Source: SBAX01 sp964646605
GTDB lineage: Bacteria; Planctomycetota; Phycisphaerae; UBA1845
Direction of reading: 5' to 3'
DNA: 33,458 nucleotides
Assembly (NCBI GenBank): GCA_964646605.1
Contig: CAZYEX010000152.1
Location: 1-33,458, forward strand
Shown here one piece after another: positions 22,852 through 30,450 of the stretch. Within the stretch, counting starts at the first letter, position 1; each line of letters opens with the position of its first letter. Made by a program: the position numbers and the translations under genes. The notes under the pieces were generated by a model that saw only the letters and a program-made list of their open reading frames with translations, ran no database searches and was not told where the DNA came from.

Positions 22852-22873
22852 CACTGGCAGCAAGCTGCCAGTG
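22852..22873. terminator. Hairpin between convergent genes
   Basis: A perfect nine-base stem (CACTGGCAG with CTGCCAGTG) and CAAG loop lie in the 92-base gap between the dockerin-like gene and the oppositely oriented ATPase gene. It could end transcription from both sides, but neither side has a T run. Confidence 0.5.
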
Positions 22874-22905
22874 GCACCCGCCGTAGGGTCACCGCCGGGG
22901 CCGAG

Positions 22906-25900
22906 TCAGGACGCGACGCTAACTTCGGTCTCTTTGGCGTCGGCGATGAGGCGGGCGATTTCGGCGGCGCGGTCTGCGGCGCGGGTGACGAACTCGCGGT
23001 CCTCCGATTCCGGCTCGGTCGGATGCACGCTGCCGGACAGATCATGCTCGAAATCGCTTCGTCCCGACAACCGTTCCAGGGTCCGGCCGACCGTTCGCAG
23101 CGCTTCGCCGGGGTGGGTTTGTTGAACCGGCGGAGCCGCGGCGAGCACGCGTTCCAGACGCGACTGCACCTGCGCCGCTTCGCCGACCCATTCCCGCAGT
23201 CCGCTCGCGGCGCGGGAAGTTTCTGAAACCAGAAGCTGGACGCGTTTGGCGGCCTGGTCGCCGGTGGCGCGCAGTTCGCCCGATTGCTGCCGCGCATCCA
23301 ACGTTGCCTGCGACAGCGCCGCGAAGACCTTGCGAACCGCGGCCGAGACGCGCTCCAGTTGCGCGGTCTGCGTCTGCACGTTGTGAATCACAGCCGCGGG
23401 TTGGGTCATGGCGCCGGCGATTTGCTGCGCCATGGCGGTGGTCCGCGTCGCGAGTTCGTCCAATCGTTGCGTCAGGGCCGTGACTCCCTCCCCCGTTTCC
23501 GCCAGAGCCTGATCCGTTTCCTCCAACCGACCGACGGTGGTCGAGGCGTGCCCGGTCACACGCTCGGAAAGGGCCTCGACCTCGTGACGAAGTTGTTCGT
23601 AGGTTTCCACCACGCCGGGATAGGCGCCGGCGATCTCATGGAGCGTCCGGCATTGCGGTTCCGCTCGTTCGCTCAGCTCCGACAAACGATCGGCGATCTG
23701 CGAGCCATGCTGCGTCGTGGCGTGCAGGGTCGCGGCGATCTCCTTGGCGGCGGCAAGGGCGTGGGTGATGGCCGCCAGACGCTCCACGAGTTTGGCGGCT
23801 TGCGATTGGTGCTCGGCGATGCTGGTTGTAGTCCCTCGCGCCTCCTCCGTCCGCGCCGCAAGCTCCGAAGCCAGCGCACCGCCGTTCTGGTGGCTTTGCG
23901 TTGCATCCCGGAGGAGCGCGGCAAGTTGCTCTTGCCGCGCAGGAAGGTCCTGGGCCAGCGACTCGACGGCCGTCATCAGTTCCTGAACGGACTTGCCGGC
24001 GGACTCGATCGCTTGCTGGCGGGCCTGCAACCGCGTCTCGAACCCTTGGGCCGCCACGCTCGTCGAGCAAAGTCGTTCCGCCATGGCGCTGGCCGCGGCA
24101 TGTTGCGAACTCAATTGTGTGATCTTTTCATCCGCGTACCCCGAAAGGCCTTCCAAGGCCTCGTTCAACCTGCGCCCGTCGCCGATCAGCATGTCCAGGT
24201 GAGTGGCGGTTTGATCCGCCCGGGCCCGCGAGGTCGCCAGCTCCTCGACTCGCTGGGTCGTATCCTCCGCCGTGGTCTTGGCCAGCCGGGCGGCTTCGCC
24301 CAGTCGTGCCACCAGCGCGTCACCCGAGACCACGATCGAGCGGGCATCCTCGGTCGTCTCTTGCGCCGCGTCTCGACACGCCGCCAGTTCCCGGGTCTGC
24401 CGGCGAGTCTCATCGGTGATGGCGCGAAGGTCGTGGACCGTTTCCCGTGCGGTTTTCGTGCCTTCCCCGAGTTCGCCCAGCAGCTTTTCCGCGACCTCCT
24501 CGTCGGTGTGCAGCGCGGCGCAAATCTGTTCGGCCTCACGAGCCTGGGTGCGTGCCGCGGCCACGCGCTCACAGGCCCCGCCGATCTCCAACAGTTCACC
24601 GCCGACGTCCCGCCGCAGACCGTGAATCCGCCCCTCGGACGCGGTGACTTCGGCAAGGAGTGTCTCGCCGCGCTCGACGGCCTGGGCCAGCGGCTGGCAC
24701 ATCGTCCCGGCCCGCGCGACCAATACTTCGAGGTCGCCTTCCTGCTGCTCGATCGTCGAGCGCAGCTCCGCAACTCGCCGCTGATCGGACTGCAGGCTGT
24801 GGGACAGTCGATCGACGGACGGTCGCAAGGCGGATTCGGTTTCGGACAGTCCTTCGATTTGGGTGGTAAGCTCGGCGACCTGGGTTTGAGCCGACTCCAC
24901 GATGCGTTGCCACTCGTCGCGGCAACGGGCCACCGTCGTTTCGGTGAGGTGCGTTTCGAGCCGCTCGGCGCTTGCCGCGGCGTTTTCGATCTTGGTCAGG
25001 AGCGTCGCACCGCGCTCTTCTTGCACCGCCACAGCCGTCGCAACCTGCCGCAGCAGGCCATCCACTTGTTGCTGGGACGTTCCCCCCAACTCCTGCGTTG
25101 TCTTGCGGAGTTTGGCGATTTCCTCATCGCCCGCGGTTCGGGCGCGTTGGGCGAACTTGGCCGCCAAGGTCTCATGTTCCTCCCGCACCTGCGCCAGACT
25201 GCGTCGTAGCTCGCCGATCGTGGTCTCGACCTCTCGCGTTCGTTCGGCCGAAAGGCGTTCGAGGATCGAGCGGGTGTGGGCCACGGTCTCCTCGGTCGAT
25301 CGGTGTGACGCCTCCTGCGCAGCCTGGATTTCGGCGCAGGTTCGCGTCGCCCGCGCCGTCGCTTCGTCGAGCGTCTGCACGCAGGACCGCTCGCGCTCCG
25401 AAGCCTCGCGCTCGATCGATGTTTTCGCGTTTCTCTGGGCCTCGGCGATCTCCTGCCGCGCGGCCTCCGACGTCTCCTTCAGCACCGCGAGGGTTCGCGC
25501 CGCGGTCGTCGTAGCGCGTTGCTGGTTCTCGCCTCCCATGCGGACGATGCGCTCGGAGAATTCGTTGAGCTTCGCCTCCGCGACCCGCGACGATCCCTCC
25601 AGCGTCCGACCGACCTTCTCCACCAACTCGTCGATTTCCTTGCGCCAGGCGCCGACGTTCTCGGAGATCAGCTTCCGCGCGGAGGCGATCTGCCCTTCCG
25701 TGGTTTCCCGAATTCGCGCCGCGCCCGACTCCGCCTCGCGCGATGAGGTTTGCACCTCGCGCAACAGGCCCGCAAGGCCGGTCTGTGCATCCTGCGATTG
25801 ATGGACGCCCTTGCTGAGCCGATCCGCATGGGCTTGCAGCTCTTCGCCCTTGGCGGTCAATGCGCTCGACGTGCGTTGCAAACGCGCCTCCACCACGGTG

Positions 25901-27201
25901 GCCGACTCCGCCGCGGCATCGGATCGCGTGACGAGTTCCTCCAATTGGGCCGCAACGTCGTTGACGCGCCCGACACGCGATTCCACCTCCGCCGCGCGCC
26001 CTTGCGATTCCTGAACCAGTTGCGACAAGCGCCGTTGTGCGTTCTCCACCGCCTCCACCCCTTGTCGAAGCAGGGGGGCGATGCCCGTGGAAACGCTCTC
26101 CGCGCGTTCCAGAAGGGAGCAGAGATGTTGTTCGACGGCCGTGAGCTGGGTCAGTGACGCCTGCGTCGTCGCGGACATTCGCTCAGCCTTGGCGATCGCC
26201 CGTTCCAATCGTGCCAGTGTCCCCACGGCGAACGCGGGCCTGTCATTGGAGGTCTCCACCGAATCCTCCGCTTCGCCCGGGGGCGCATCGATGGTCGGTT
26301 CGGCATTGGATTCCGTGGTTCCGCGGTCGTGCCAGGGCGCCGCACCCGACCCGCCGCGCGGCAACAACAGGTCGTCCGCGACCATCGACTTCACCGTGCC
26401 CGCGCTGCGCCCGATGGCCTCCTCGACGATCGCCCGAGTGATGTTCCGTTCGCCGGCCCCGTACGCGGTCAGCATCGCCGCGTTGCACACCCGGTTGATT
26501 AGCCGCGGCACGCCGCCTGCGACCTCGTGGACACATCGCGTCGCCTCGTCGTCGAAGACCGCGGCGTCCGCGGCGCCGGCGGCCTGCAAGCGATGGCGGA
26601 TGTACTCCGCGCTCGGGGTCTCCGACAGTGCGTGCAGACACCGATCGCCGAAAAGCTGTTGTCGAATCCGCGAGAACTCCGGTCGATCGAGCTGACCCGA
26701 CACTTGCGGCTGGGCGGCCAGGATAATCCGCAGCAAGCGGCCTTTCTCGCCTTCCAACTCCGCGAGCGCCGAAAGCTGGCCGATGTGATGCGTCGTCAGG
26801 TTTTCGCCCTGGTCGATCATCAGGATGGCGTGATGGCCCGCTTCGGCGATGCGCTGGAGATGCCGTCGCAGCCGATCCATATGCCGATTGTGGTTCTGCG
26901 ACGAGGGCAGCGTGACGCCGAACCCCTTCGAGCATTCGCGAATCAAGTCCCCCCCCCCACCGGTCGGCCAAGTCAGCGCCACGGCGTGGTCGGACTTGTC
27001 GAAACGGGCGAGCAGCGCCCGCAAGAGTAAAGTTTTCCCGGTTCCGGCCTCGCCGGTCACAAGCGCCAAGCCCTGTCCGAAGCGAGCTTCGTATTCCAAC
27101 GCCGCGAGCGTCTCCTCGAACTCCCGCGTGGGATAAAGAAACTCCGTATCCGCTCGATCCTCAAAGGGTAGGGATCGAAGTCCGAAAAAACCGGTGTACA
27201 T
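22906..27201 (-). CDS. ExeA/GspA-type AAA+ ATPase fused to a very long coiled coil
   Basis: The 1,431-residue protein begins MYTGFFGLRSLPFEDRADTE, the classic opening of the ExeA/GspA ATPase group. Walker A is GEAGTGKT (50-57). Walker B is AILMIDQGENLT, with Asp130 followed by Gln where the family normally has DEAQNL. Sensor-type residues follow in LAAQPQVSGQLDRPEFSRIR, and the winged helix region includes GGVPRLINRVCNAAM. From about residue 300 to 1,400 the chain is almost unbroken heptad-like helix rich in Ala, Glu, Arg, Thr and Gln, like the signalling rods of chemoreceptors or SMC-type proteins. No membrane helix is visible. ExeA normally has a peptidoglycan-binding C terminus and helps assemble the secretin; here that part is replaced. 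ATG 27201 is chosen because GAGG lies nine bases upstream. Confidence 0.88.
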   Translation of the reverse strand: MYTGFFGLRSLPFEDRADTEFLYPTREFEETLAALEYEARFGQGLALVTGEAGTGKTLLLRALLARFDKSDHAVALTWPTGGGGDLIRECSKGFGVTLPSSQNHNRHMDRLRRHLQRIAEAGHHAILMIDQGENLTTHHIGQLSALAELEGEKGRLLRIILAAQPQVSGQLDRPEFSRIRQQLFGDRCLHALSETPSAEYIRHRLQAAGAADAAVFDDEATRCVHEVAGGVPRLINRVCNAAMLTAYGAGERNITRAIVEEAIGRSAGTVKSMVADDLLLPRGGSGAAPWHDRGTTESNAEPTIDAPPGEAEDSVETSNDRPAFAVGTLARLERAIAKAERMSATTQASLTQLTAVEQHLCSLLERAESVSTGIAPLLRQGVEAVENAQRRLSQLVQESQGRAAEVESRVGRVNDVAAQLEELVTRSDAAAESATVVEARLQRTSSALTAKGEELQAHADRLSKGVHQSQDAQTGLAGLLREVQTSSREAESGAARIRETTEGQIASARKLISENVGAWRKEIDELVEKVGRTLEGSSRVAEAKLNEFSERIVRMGGENQQRATTTAARTLAVLKETSEAARQEIAEAQRNAKTSIEREASERERSCVQTLDEATARATRTCAEIQAAQEASHRSTEETVAHTRSILERLSAERTREVETTIGELRRSLAQVREEHETLAAKFAQRARTAGDEEIAKLRKTTQELGGTSQQQVDGLLRQVATAVAVQEERGATLLTKIENAAASAERLETHLTETTVARCRDEWQRIVESAQTQVAELTTQIEGLSETESALRPSVDRLSHSLQSDQRRVAELRSTIEQQEGDLEVLVARAGTMCQPLAQAVERGETLLAEVTASEGRIHGLRRDVGGELLEIGGACERVAAARTQAREAEQICAALHTDEEVAEKLLGELGEGTKTARETVHDLRAITDETRRQTRELAACRDAAQETTEDARSIVVSGDALVARLGEAARLAKTTAEDTTQRVEELATSRARADQTATHLDMLIGDGRRLNEALEGLSGYADEKITQLSSQHAAASAMAERLCSTSVAAQGFETRLQARQQAIESAGKSVQELMTAVESLAQDLPARQEQLAALLRDATQSHQNGGALASELAARTEEARGTTTSIAEHQSQAAKLVERLAAITHALAAAKEIAATLHATTQHGSQIADRLSELSERAEPQCRTLHEIAGAYPGVVETYEQLRHEVEALSERVTGHASTTVGRLEETDQALAETGEGVTALTQRLDELATRTTAMAQQIAGAMTQPAAVIHNVQTQTAQLERVSAAVRKVFAALSQATLDARQQSGELRATGDQAAKRVQLLVSETSRAASGLREWVGEAAQVQSRLERVLAAAPPVQQTHPGEALRTVGRTLERLSGRSDFEHDLSGSVHPTEPESEDREFVTRAADRAAEIARLIADAKETEVSVAS
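26949..26958 (-). repeat. Ten-base G tract in the ATPase coding sequence
   Basis: Ten consecutive C on the plus strand are read as G10 in the ATPase gene and encode Gly81-Gly84 plus the first base of the next codon, about 24 residues after Walker A. Gain or loss of one base would shift the frame and stop synthesis early in the ATPase domain. Confidence 0.9.
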
Positions 27202-27397
27202 GGCAGGCATCCTCGTGGCGCGCCCTCCCCGCACCCCCTGCGCAAGGGGTCGACAGGGTGGACCGACGACGGAACATCGGACGACGGAGTTTGCGCCTGA
27301 AGTTATCGGGCAATGGGCCGGCGGAACGTCGGGGGCGGCCGCTGGTGCTCCGTCCACGTTGCGTTGACGGGACGACCTGAGCCGCGGAAAGGAACTT

Positions 27398-27415
27398 GTC
27401 CCGGCGCGCCGGGAT
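27398..27415. repeat. 18-bp palindromic repeat, copy 1
   Basis: GTCCCGGCGCGCCGGGAT occurs identically at 30336-30353. The inner 16 bases are a perfect palindrome, able to form a hairpin or bind a dimeric protein. Confidence 0.7.
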
Positions 27416-27485
27416 GCCGCGGGGTATACCCGCCCCATGAATGGGGCAGCTCAGGCGTCAAAACGATCTCGCCGACCCTCACGAA

Positions 27486-27505
27486 GGAGGGGTCACGACC
27501 CCTCC
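27486..27505. other. Nine-base-stem hairpin upstream of the 27551 gene
   Basis: GGAGGGGTC and GACCCCTCC are perfectly complementary with a two-base spacer, 46 bases before the ATG at 27551. It could be a protein-binding palindrome or an attenuator. No T run follows. Confidence 0.45.
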
Positions 27506-27550
27506 GGGAAACCCCCGGAACGCCCGTACCGACCCCCGGTAGGGCTGGAC

Positions 27551-28145
27551 ATGCCCACGGACTTCTGGTATCGCTCCCCGCGTGGTTGTGGACTTGATGG
27601 ACTTGATGTCGATCTTCAGCACTCAGCCGGTGTGGACCCTCAGCTTCACGGCCCACGTCGCCGCCCAGGCCAGCGCCCAATCGGCGCGGGCGACGAAGGA
27701 CGCCAATCGAACGGCCCTGGAAGTGTTGATCCGCGCCCTCGTGCGCCGCTTGCAGGCCAGCCCCTCCGTCAGCGAGGCCGAGCGGGCGGCGCTGGGCATC
27801 ACCGTGCCGGACTCCGGGGCGACCGCCGCGGCCAGCCCGACCACGCGGCCCGTTTGTGAGGTCGATACCAGCCAGCGGTTGCGGCACACCATCGACTTTA
27901 CCGACGAGGGCACCCCCACGCGCAAGGCCAAGCCCGCGGGCGTGTTGGGCGCGGAAATCTGGGTGAAGATCGGTCCGACGCCGTCGACTTCAACGATGTC
28001 GGATGTTGGAAGTGGGATATCGGATGTGAGAGGATTCGGCGTCCTTGGCCGTTTACATCCGAAATCCGCCATCCCACATCCCACATCGGGCGGCGGCGAA
28101 ACCGGCCCGTGGAGCGAGACGGCGACGGCGACGATCGGGGCGTAG
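27551..28145 (+). pseudogene. Conserved planctomycete-type hypothetical protein, frameshifted and carrying an in-frame palindromic element
   Basis: The ATG at 27551 reads MPTDFWYRSPRG, then the register must change near 27577-27582 to continue as VVDLMDLMSIFSTQPVWTLS and FTAHVAAQASAQSARATKD. The body continues HTIDFTDEGTPTRKAKPAG and GAEIWVKIG and ends GETGPWSETATATIGA. From memory, proteins with this start, middle and end are common in planctomycetes and have a fibronectin-III-like C-terminal half; their function is unknown. Between KIGPTP and the GETGPWSE end, 31 codons are made of a 93-bp dispersed palindromic element, read in frame without a stop, and the stretch normally found there seems to be missing. 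If the frameshift is real, GTG 27582 or ATG 27597 could still allow a shorter product. Confidence 0.65.
27998..28090 (+). repeat. 93-bp dispersed palindromic element, copy A (in coding sequence)
   Basis: It aligns without gaps to 30172-30264 with about 78 of 93 identical bases by hand count. The two arms are imperfect inverted repeats built of GGATGT on the left and ACATCC on the right; with flanking bases the arms run about 27994-28027 and 28055-28088. Being 31 codons long it keeps the host gene's frame open. Confidence 0.8.
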
Positions 28146-28307
28146 CCACGCCATGAAGCCGAATTTTTTTGCAACGCCGCTGGTCTTCCGAGCATGGTAC
28201 TGGCGACGACACCGGTCCTGCGAGACTCACGAAAAGCGGTAGTGGGTCTATTTGAAGGGGGCAGAATAACTCGCAAACCGTTTGAGCAAAGTGGGCGGTA
28301 TGCGTGA

Positions 28308-28313
28308 TACAAT
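28308..28313 (+). promoter_or_regulatory. -10 element placed for a leaderless transcript
   Basis: TACAAT matches five of six consensus bases and ends six bases before the ATG at 28320. A start site seven bases downstream of the box would fall on the first base of the ATG. No good -35 box is present. Confidence 0.4.
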
Positions 28314-28319
28314 CGCGAC

Positions 28320-28841
28320 ATGCGACCTGTGTGGAAGCAAGCTGTTAGTTCTTGCTTCCTCATTTCAGTCTTGGTTCAGTGCGGTTGCAGCTATGGGCCG
28401 CGGGAGAGAAATATGGGCAAACTGACACCGTCTCTTGCGGCTGAGACGGAGACACTAAGGGAAGCGTACGCCGCACTCAACCGGAATGATATCCCGGCAA
28501 TGGTCAAAGCATTTGACCCGCAGATCGAGCGGATCGAACCGGCCGAGTTTCCGGCAGGCGGGACCTATCACGGGCTCGCAGCAGTGAAGGCACACCTGTC
28601 GCAGTCGCGCGGGACATGGGCCGAAGGAAGCTGCGAGCCGCAGCGGTTCATTGTCGCCGGCGATAAGATCGTTGTGTTCGTTTACGTGCGAGTGAGGCTG
28701 AAACACGAGGCGGAATGGCGCGAAGGACGTATCGCGGATGTCTTCACTCTCCGCAACGGCAAGGCCATTCAGTTTCGCACGTTCGCTGACGAACAGCAGG
28801 CTCTCGAATGGGCTGGAGCCAAAGCCTTAGATGCAAACTGA
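28320..28841 (+). CDS. SnoaL/NTF2-like protein, possible lipoprotein
   Basis: The 173-residue protein has a short basic start, a hydrophobic stretch and VQCGC (about 19-23), so it may be a lipoprotein, although QCGC is not a perfect lipobox. The mature part fits the SnoaL-like NTF2 fold: ETLREAYAALNRNDIPAMVK, FDPQIERIEPAEFPAGGTYH, GLAAVKAHLSQ, and a C-terminal sheet VFVYVRVRLK with DVFTLRNGKAIQFRTFAD. The fold covers small hydrolases, isomerases and ligand-binding proteins; no specific reaction can be named. A second start, MGKLTPSL at 28413, would give a cytosolic form. It precedes the DinB-like gene by 43 bases on the same strand and may share its message. Confidence 0.78.
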   Translation: MRPVWKQAVSSCFLISVLVQCGCSYGPRERNMGKLTPSLAAETETLREAYAALNRNDIPAMVKAFDPQIERIEPAEFPAGGTYHGLAAVKAHLSQSRGTWAEGSCEPQRFIVAGDKIVVFVYVRVRLKHEAEWREGRIADVFTLRNGKAIQFRTFADEQQALEWAGAKALDAN

Positions 28842-28884
28842 CCCACTACCCGAAAAGTAGCCTGAGGATCCAGAAGGGCGCACC

Positions 28885-29433
28885 ATGTCACTACCCACCC
28901 CGCTCTCCTTTGCTGAACGGTTCCGCAACTGGTACGAGTATGAACGGGACTGCAACGCCAAGTCCCTGAAGATGCTCCAGTCCGTGTCGCCTGAAGCGCG
29001 TGCATCGTCCCAGTTCACGCGCGCCGTCGGCAAGATGGCGCACCTTGTCGCTGCACGCCACATGTGGCTCCACCGACTCGGCGTCGTCACGGATCGTCCG
29101 GAGAGTTGGTTTCCGCCTACCACGCTCGAAGAACTCCCGGCGGCGGTGGAGGTGATCGAGCAACGATGGACCGCGTACCTGGCGCGTCTGACCGATGCCG
29201 ATCTCGCCGCGGATTTCGTCTGCACGGGCGGCGATGGCCAGCGCTACTGCTGGCGACTCCTCGACCTTCTCACGCAGGTCTTCGGGCACGCCTGGTACCA
29301 CCGAGGACAGATCGCGATGCTCGTCAAAGACCTCGGTGGTGAGGCGATTGACACGGACTACATCTTCTGGAATCGACCGACGGTGATCGGGGACGGGGAC
29401 AACCCGCTGCCGAAGGGAGGCAGTCGATCATGA
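28885..29433 (+). CDS. DinB-family metal-dependent protein
   Basis: The 182-residue protein has the DinB/YfiT four-helix pattern: FRNWYEYERDCNAKSLKMLQ at the start, HLVAARHMWLHRLG in the second helix and FGHAWYHRGQIAML in the last. His53 (or His59), His135 and His139 are placed as the three metal ligands of the family. DinB-like proteins include thiol transferases that use bacillithiol, mycothiol or glutathione, but many are uncharacterised. AAGGG lies before the ATG. The stop codon overlaps the start of the next gene by four bases (ATGA), so the two are translationally coupled. Confidence 0.85.
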   Translation: MSLPTPLSFAERFRNWYEYERDCNAKSLKMLQSVSPEARASSQFTRAVGKMAHLVAARHMWLHRLGVVTDRPESWFPPTTLEELPAAVEVIEQRWTAYLARLTDADLAADFVCTGGDGQRYCWRLLDLLTQVFGHAWYHRGQIAMLVKDLGGEAIDTDYIFWNRPTVIGDGDNPLPKGGSRS

Positions 29434-29882
29434 GCGAAACACAGAGTCCTCGTCGCGTGCTTCAAAGCATCGGCGCCGTGCTCGCGGGTTTGGTCGCCAT
29501 CGTGGTTCTCTCCATCGGTACCGACATCCTGATGTACGCGACCGGCGTGTTTCCGCCGCAGGGTCAATCGATGGCCGACGCGCTCTGGCTGCTCCCGACG
29601 GCGTATCGAATCGCCTACGGCGTTGCGGGCTGCTACCTGGCGGCGCGGCTCGCGCCCGGTCGGCCGATGCGGCACGCGATGGTGCTGGGCGCCATCGGCG
29701 TCGCCGCGGGCATCGCGGGAGTTGCGGTGGCGTGGAACAAAGGTCCGGAATTCGGGCCGATGTGGTATGCGATCGCGGTCGTCCTCATGCAACTGCCGTG
29801 CGCCTGGGTGGGCGGCAGGCTCCACGGTGTGTGTGCAGCCAGGAACGCCGCATTGCAGCGAGTCAAGGAGGCCGAGTGGTGA
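29430..29882 (+). CDS. Four-helix integral membrane protein
   Basis: The 150-residue protein has about four hydrophobic helices: IGAVLAGLVAIVVLSIGTDI (14-33), a segment around YRIAYGVAGCYLAARL (60-77), AMVLGAIGVAAGIAGVAVAW (83-102) and MWYAIAVVLMQLPCAWVGG (110-128). The ends are charged and likely cytoplasmic. No transport or enzyme motif is recognised. GGGAGG upstream and the ATGA overlap with the DinB-like gene indicate coupled expression. A hairpin that overlaps its own stop codon probably ends the operon. Confidence 0.75.
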   Translation: MSETQSPRRVLQSIGAVLAGLVAIVVLSIGTDILMYATGVFPPQGQSMADALWLLPTAYRIAYGVAGCYLAARLAPGRPMRHAMVLGAIGVAAGIAGVAVAWNKGPEFGPMWYAIAVVLMQLPCAWVGGRLHGVCAARNAALQRVKEAEW

Positions 29883-29915
29883 CCTACCCTTTGCGCACAC
29901 ATAGGGTAGGGTCAC
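29879..29915 (+). terminator. Hairpin at the end of the DinB-like operon
   Basis: GTGACCTACCCT pairs with AGGGTAGGGTCAC apart from one bulged base, around a 12-base loop. It includes the stop codon of the membrane-protein gene. No T run follows. Confidence 0.5.
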
Positions 29916-30171
29916 GATGATCGAACCGAATAACTCGCTACGAACAATCGTCCTTCACCATTCAATCGCCCAACATCCGTCCCAACCCGTCGGTAAATCG
30001 GAACGATCGCCGAGTTCGTGATCGCCGAAGCGGGTGATAGCTCAACCATGAAAGGCTGCAAGGGCTTGCTGGTTAGTCCCACCCAGAACGGCGAAACGCC
30101 GTTAGATGTGGGATGTCGGAAGTGCGATGTCGGAGGTGTTCTCGATCCGCATCCCATCCGCCAACGACGAG

Positions 30172-30264
30172 GTCGGATGTTGGAAGTGGGATGTCGGACA
30201 TGAGAAGATTCGGTGTCTCTGCTCCCTTACATCCGACATCCGCCATCGAACATCCAACATCGGG
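30172..30264 (+). repeat. 93-bp dispersed palindromic element, copy B (intergenic)
   Basis: Gap-free counterpart of 27998-28090, same orientation. The most conserved parts are the left arm GTCGGATGTTGGAAGTGGGA and the right arm TTACATCCGA with ATCCGCCATC; the centre is the most diverged, as expected of a hairpin loop. Confidence 0.8.
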
Positions 30265-30335
30265 CCCCGTACATCCGCCATCGCCCATCCCAAGGAGACG
30301 GCGCCAAACCGCGAACGATTCATGTCGAAGGGTAA

Positions 30336-30353
30336 GTCCCGGCGCGCCGGGAT
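30336..30353. repeat. 18-bp palindromic repeat, copy 2
   Basis: Identical to 27398-27415. It lies about 70 bases after copy B of the 93-bp element and about 100 bases before the end of the lipoprotein gene. Confidence 0.7.
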
Positions 30354-30450
30354 CCGGATCAATCTCCGCAAGCTCTACCCGTCAACCCTTGACAGCGAAG
30401 CTTGTCCATGGTCAACCGATGGCTGACGGAGCACCGGGCGCAATTGGAGC

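Larger units (their letters stand above)
29916..30450. other. Noncoding stretch rich in hairpins and GGATGT/ACATCC repeats
   Basis: No gene is supported here; the open frames have the low-complexity look of repeat translation (Ser-Asp-Val and His-Pro-Thr-Ser runs). It contains a perfect seven-base hairpin at 30087-30103 (AACGGCG with CGCCGTT), short GGATGTCGGAAGTGCGATG-type repeats at about 30108-30160, copy B of the 93-bp element, further ACATCCGCC repeats at 30270-30290, and the second 18-bp palindrome. Confidence 0.6.

Noticed and set aside
23284..25209. 641-codon plus-strand open frame opposite the coiled-coil ATPase
   Set aside because: Arg/Leu/Gly-rich antisense of a coiled-coil gene, with no recognisable fold.
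30390..30395. Perfect TTGACA in the noncoding stretch
   Set aside because: No -10 box at the right distance and no plus-strand gene downstream.
29916..30450. Short open frames rich in Ser-Asp-Val and His-Pro-Thr-Ser
   Set aside because: These are translations of GGATGT/ACATCC repeats without start sites or conserved domains.
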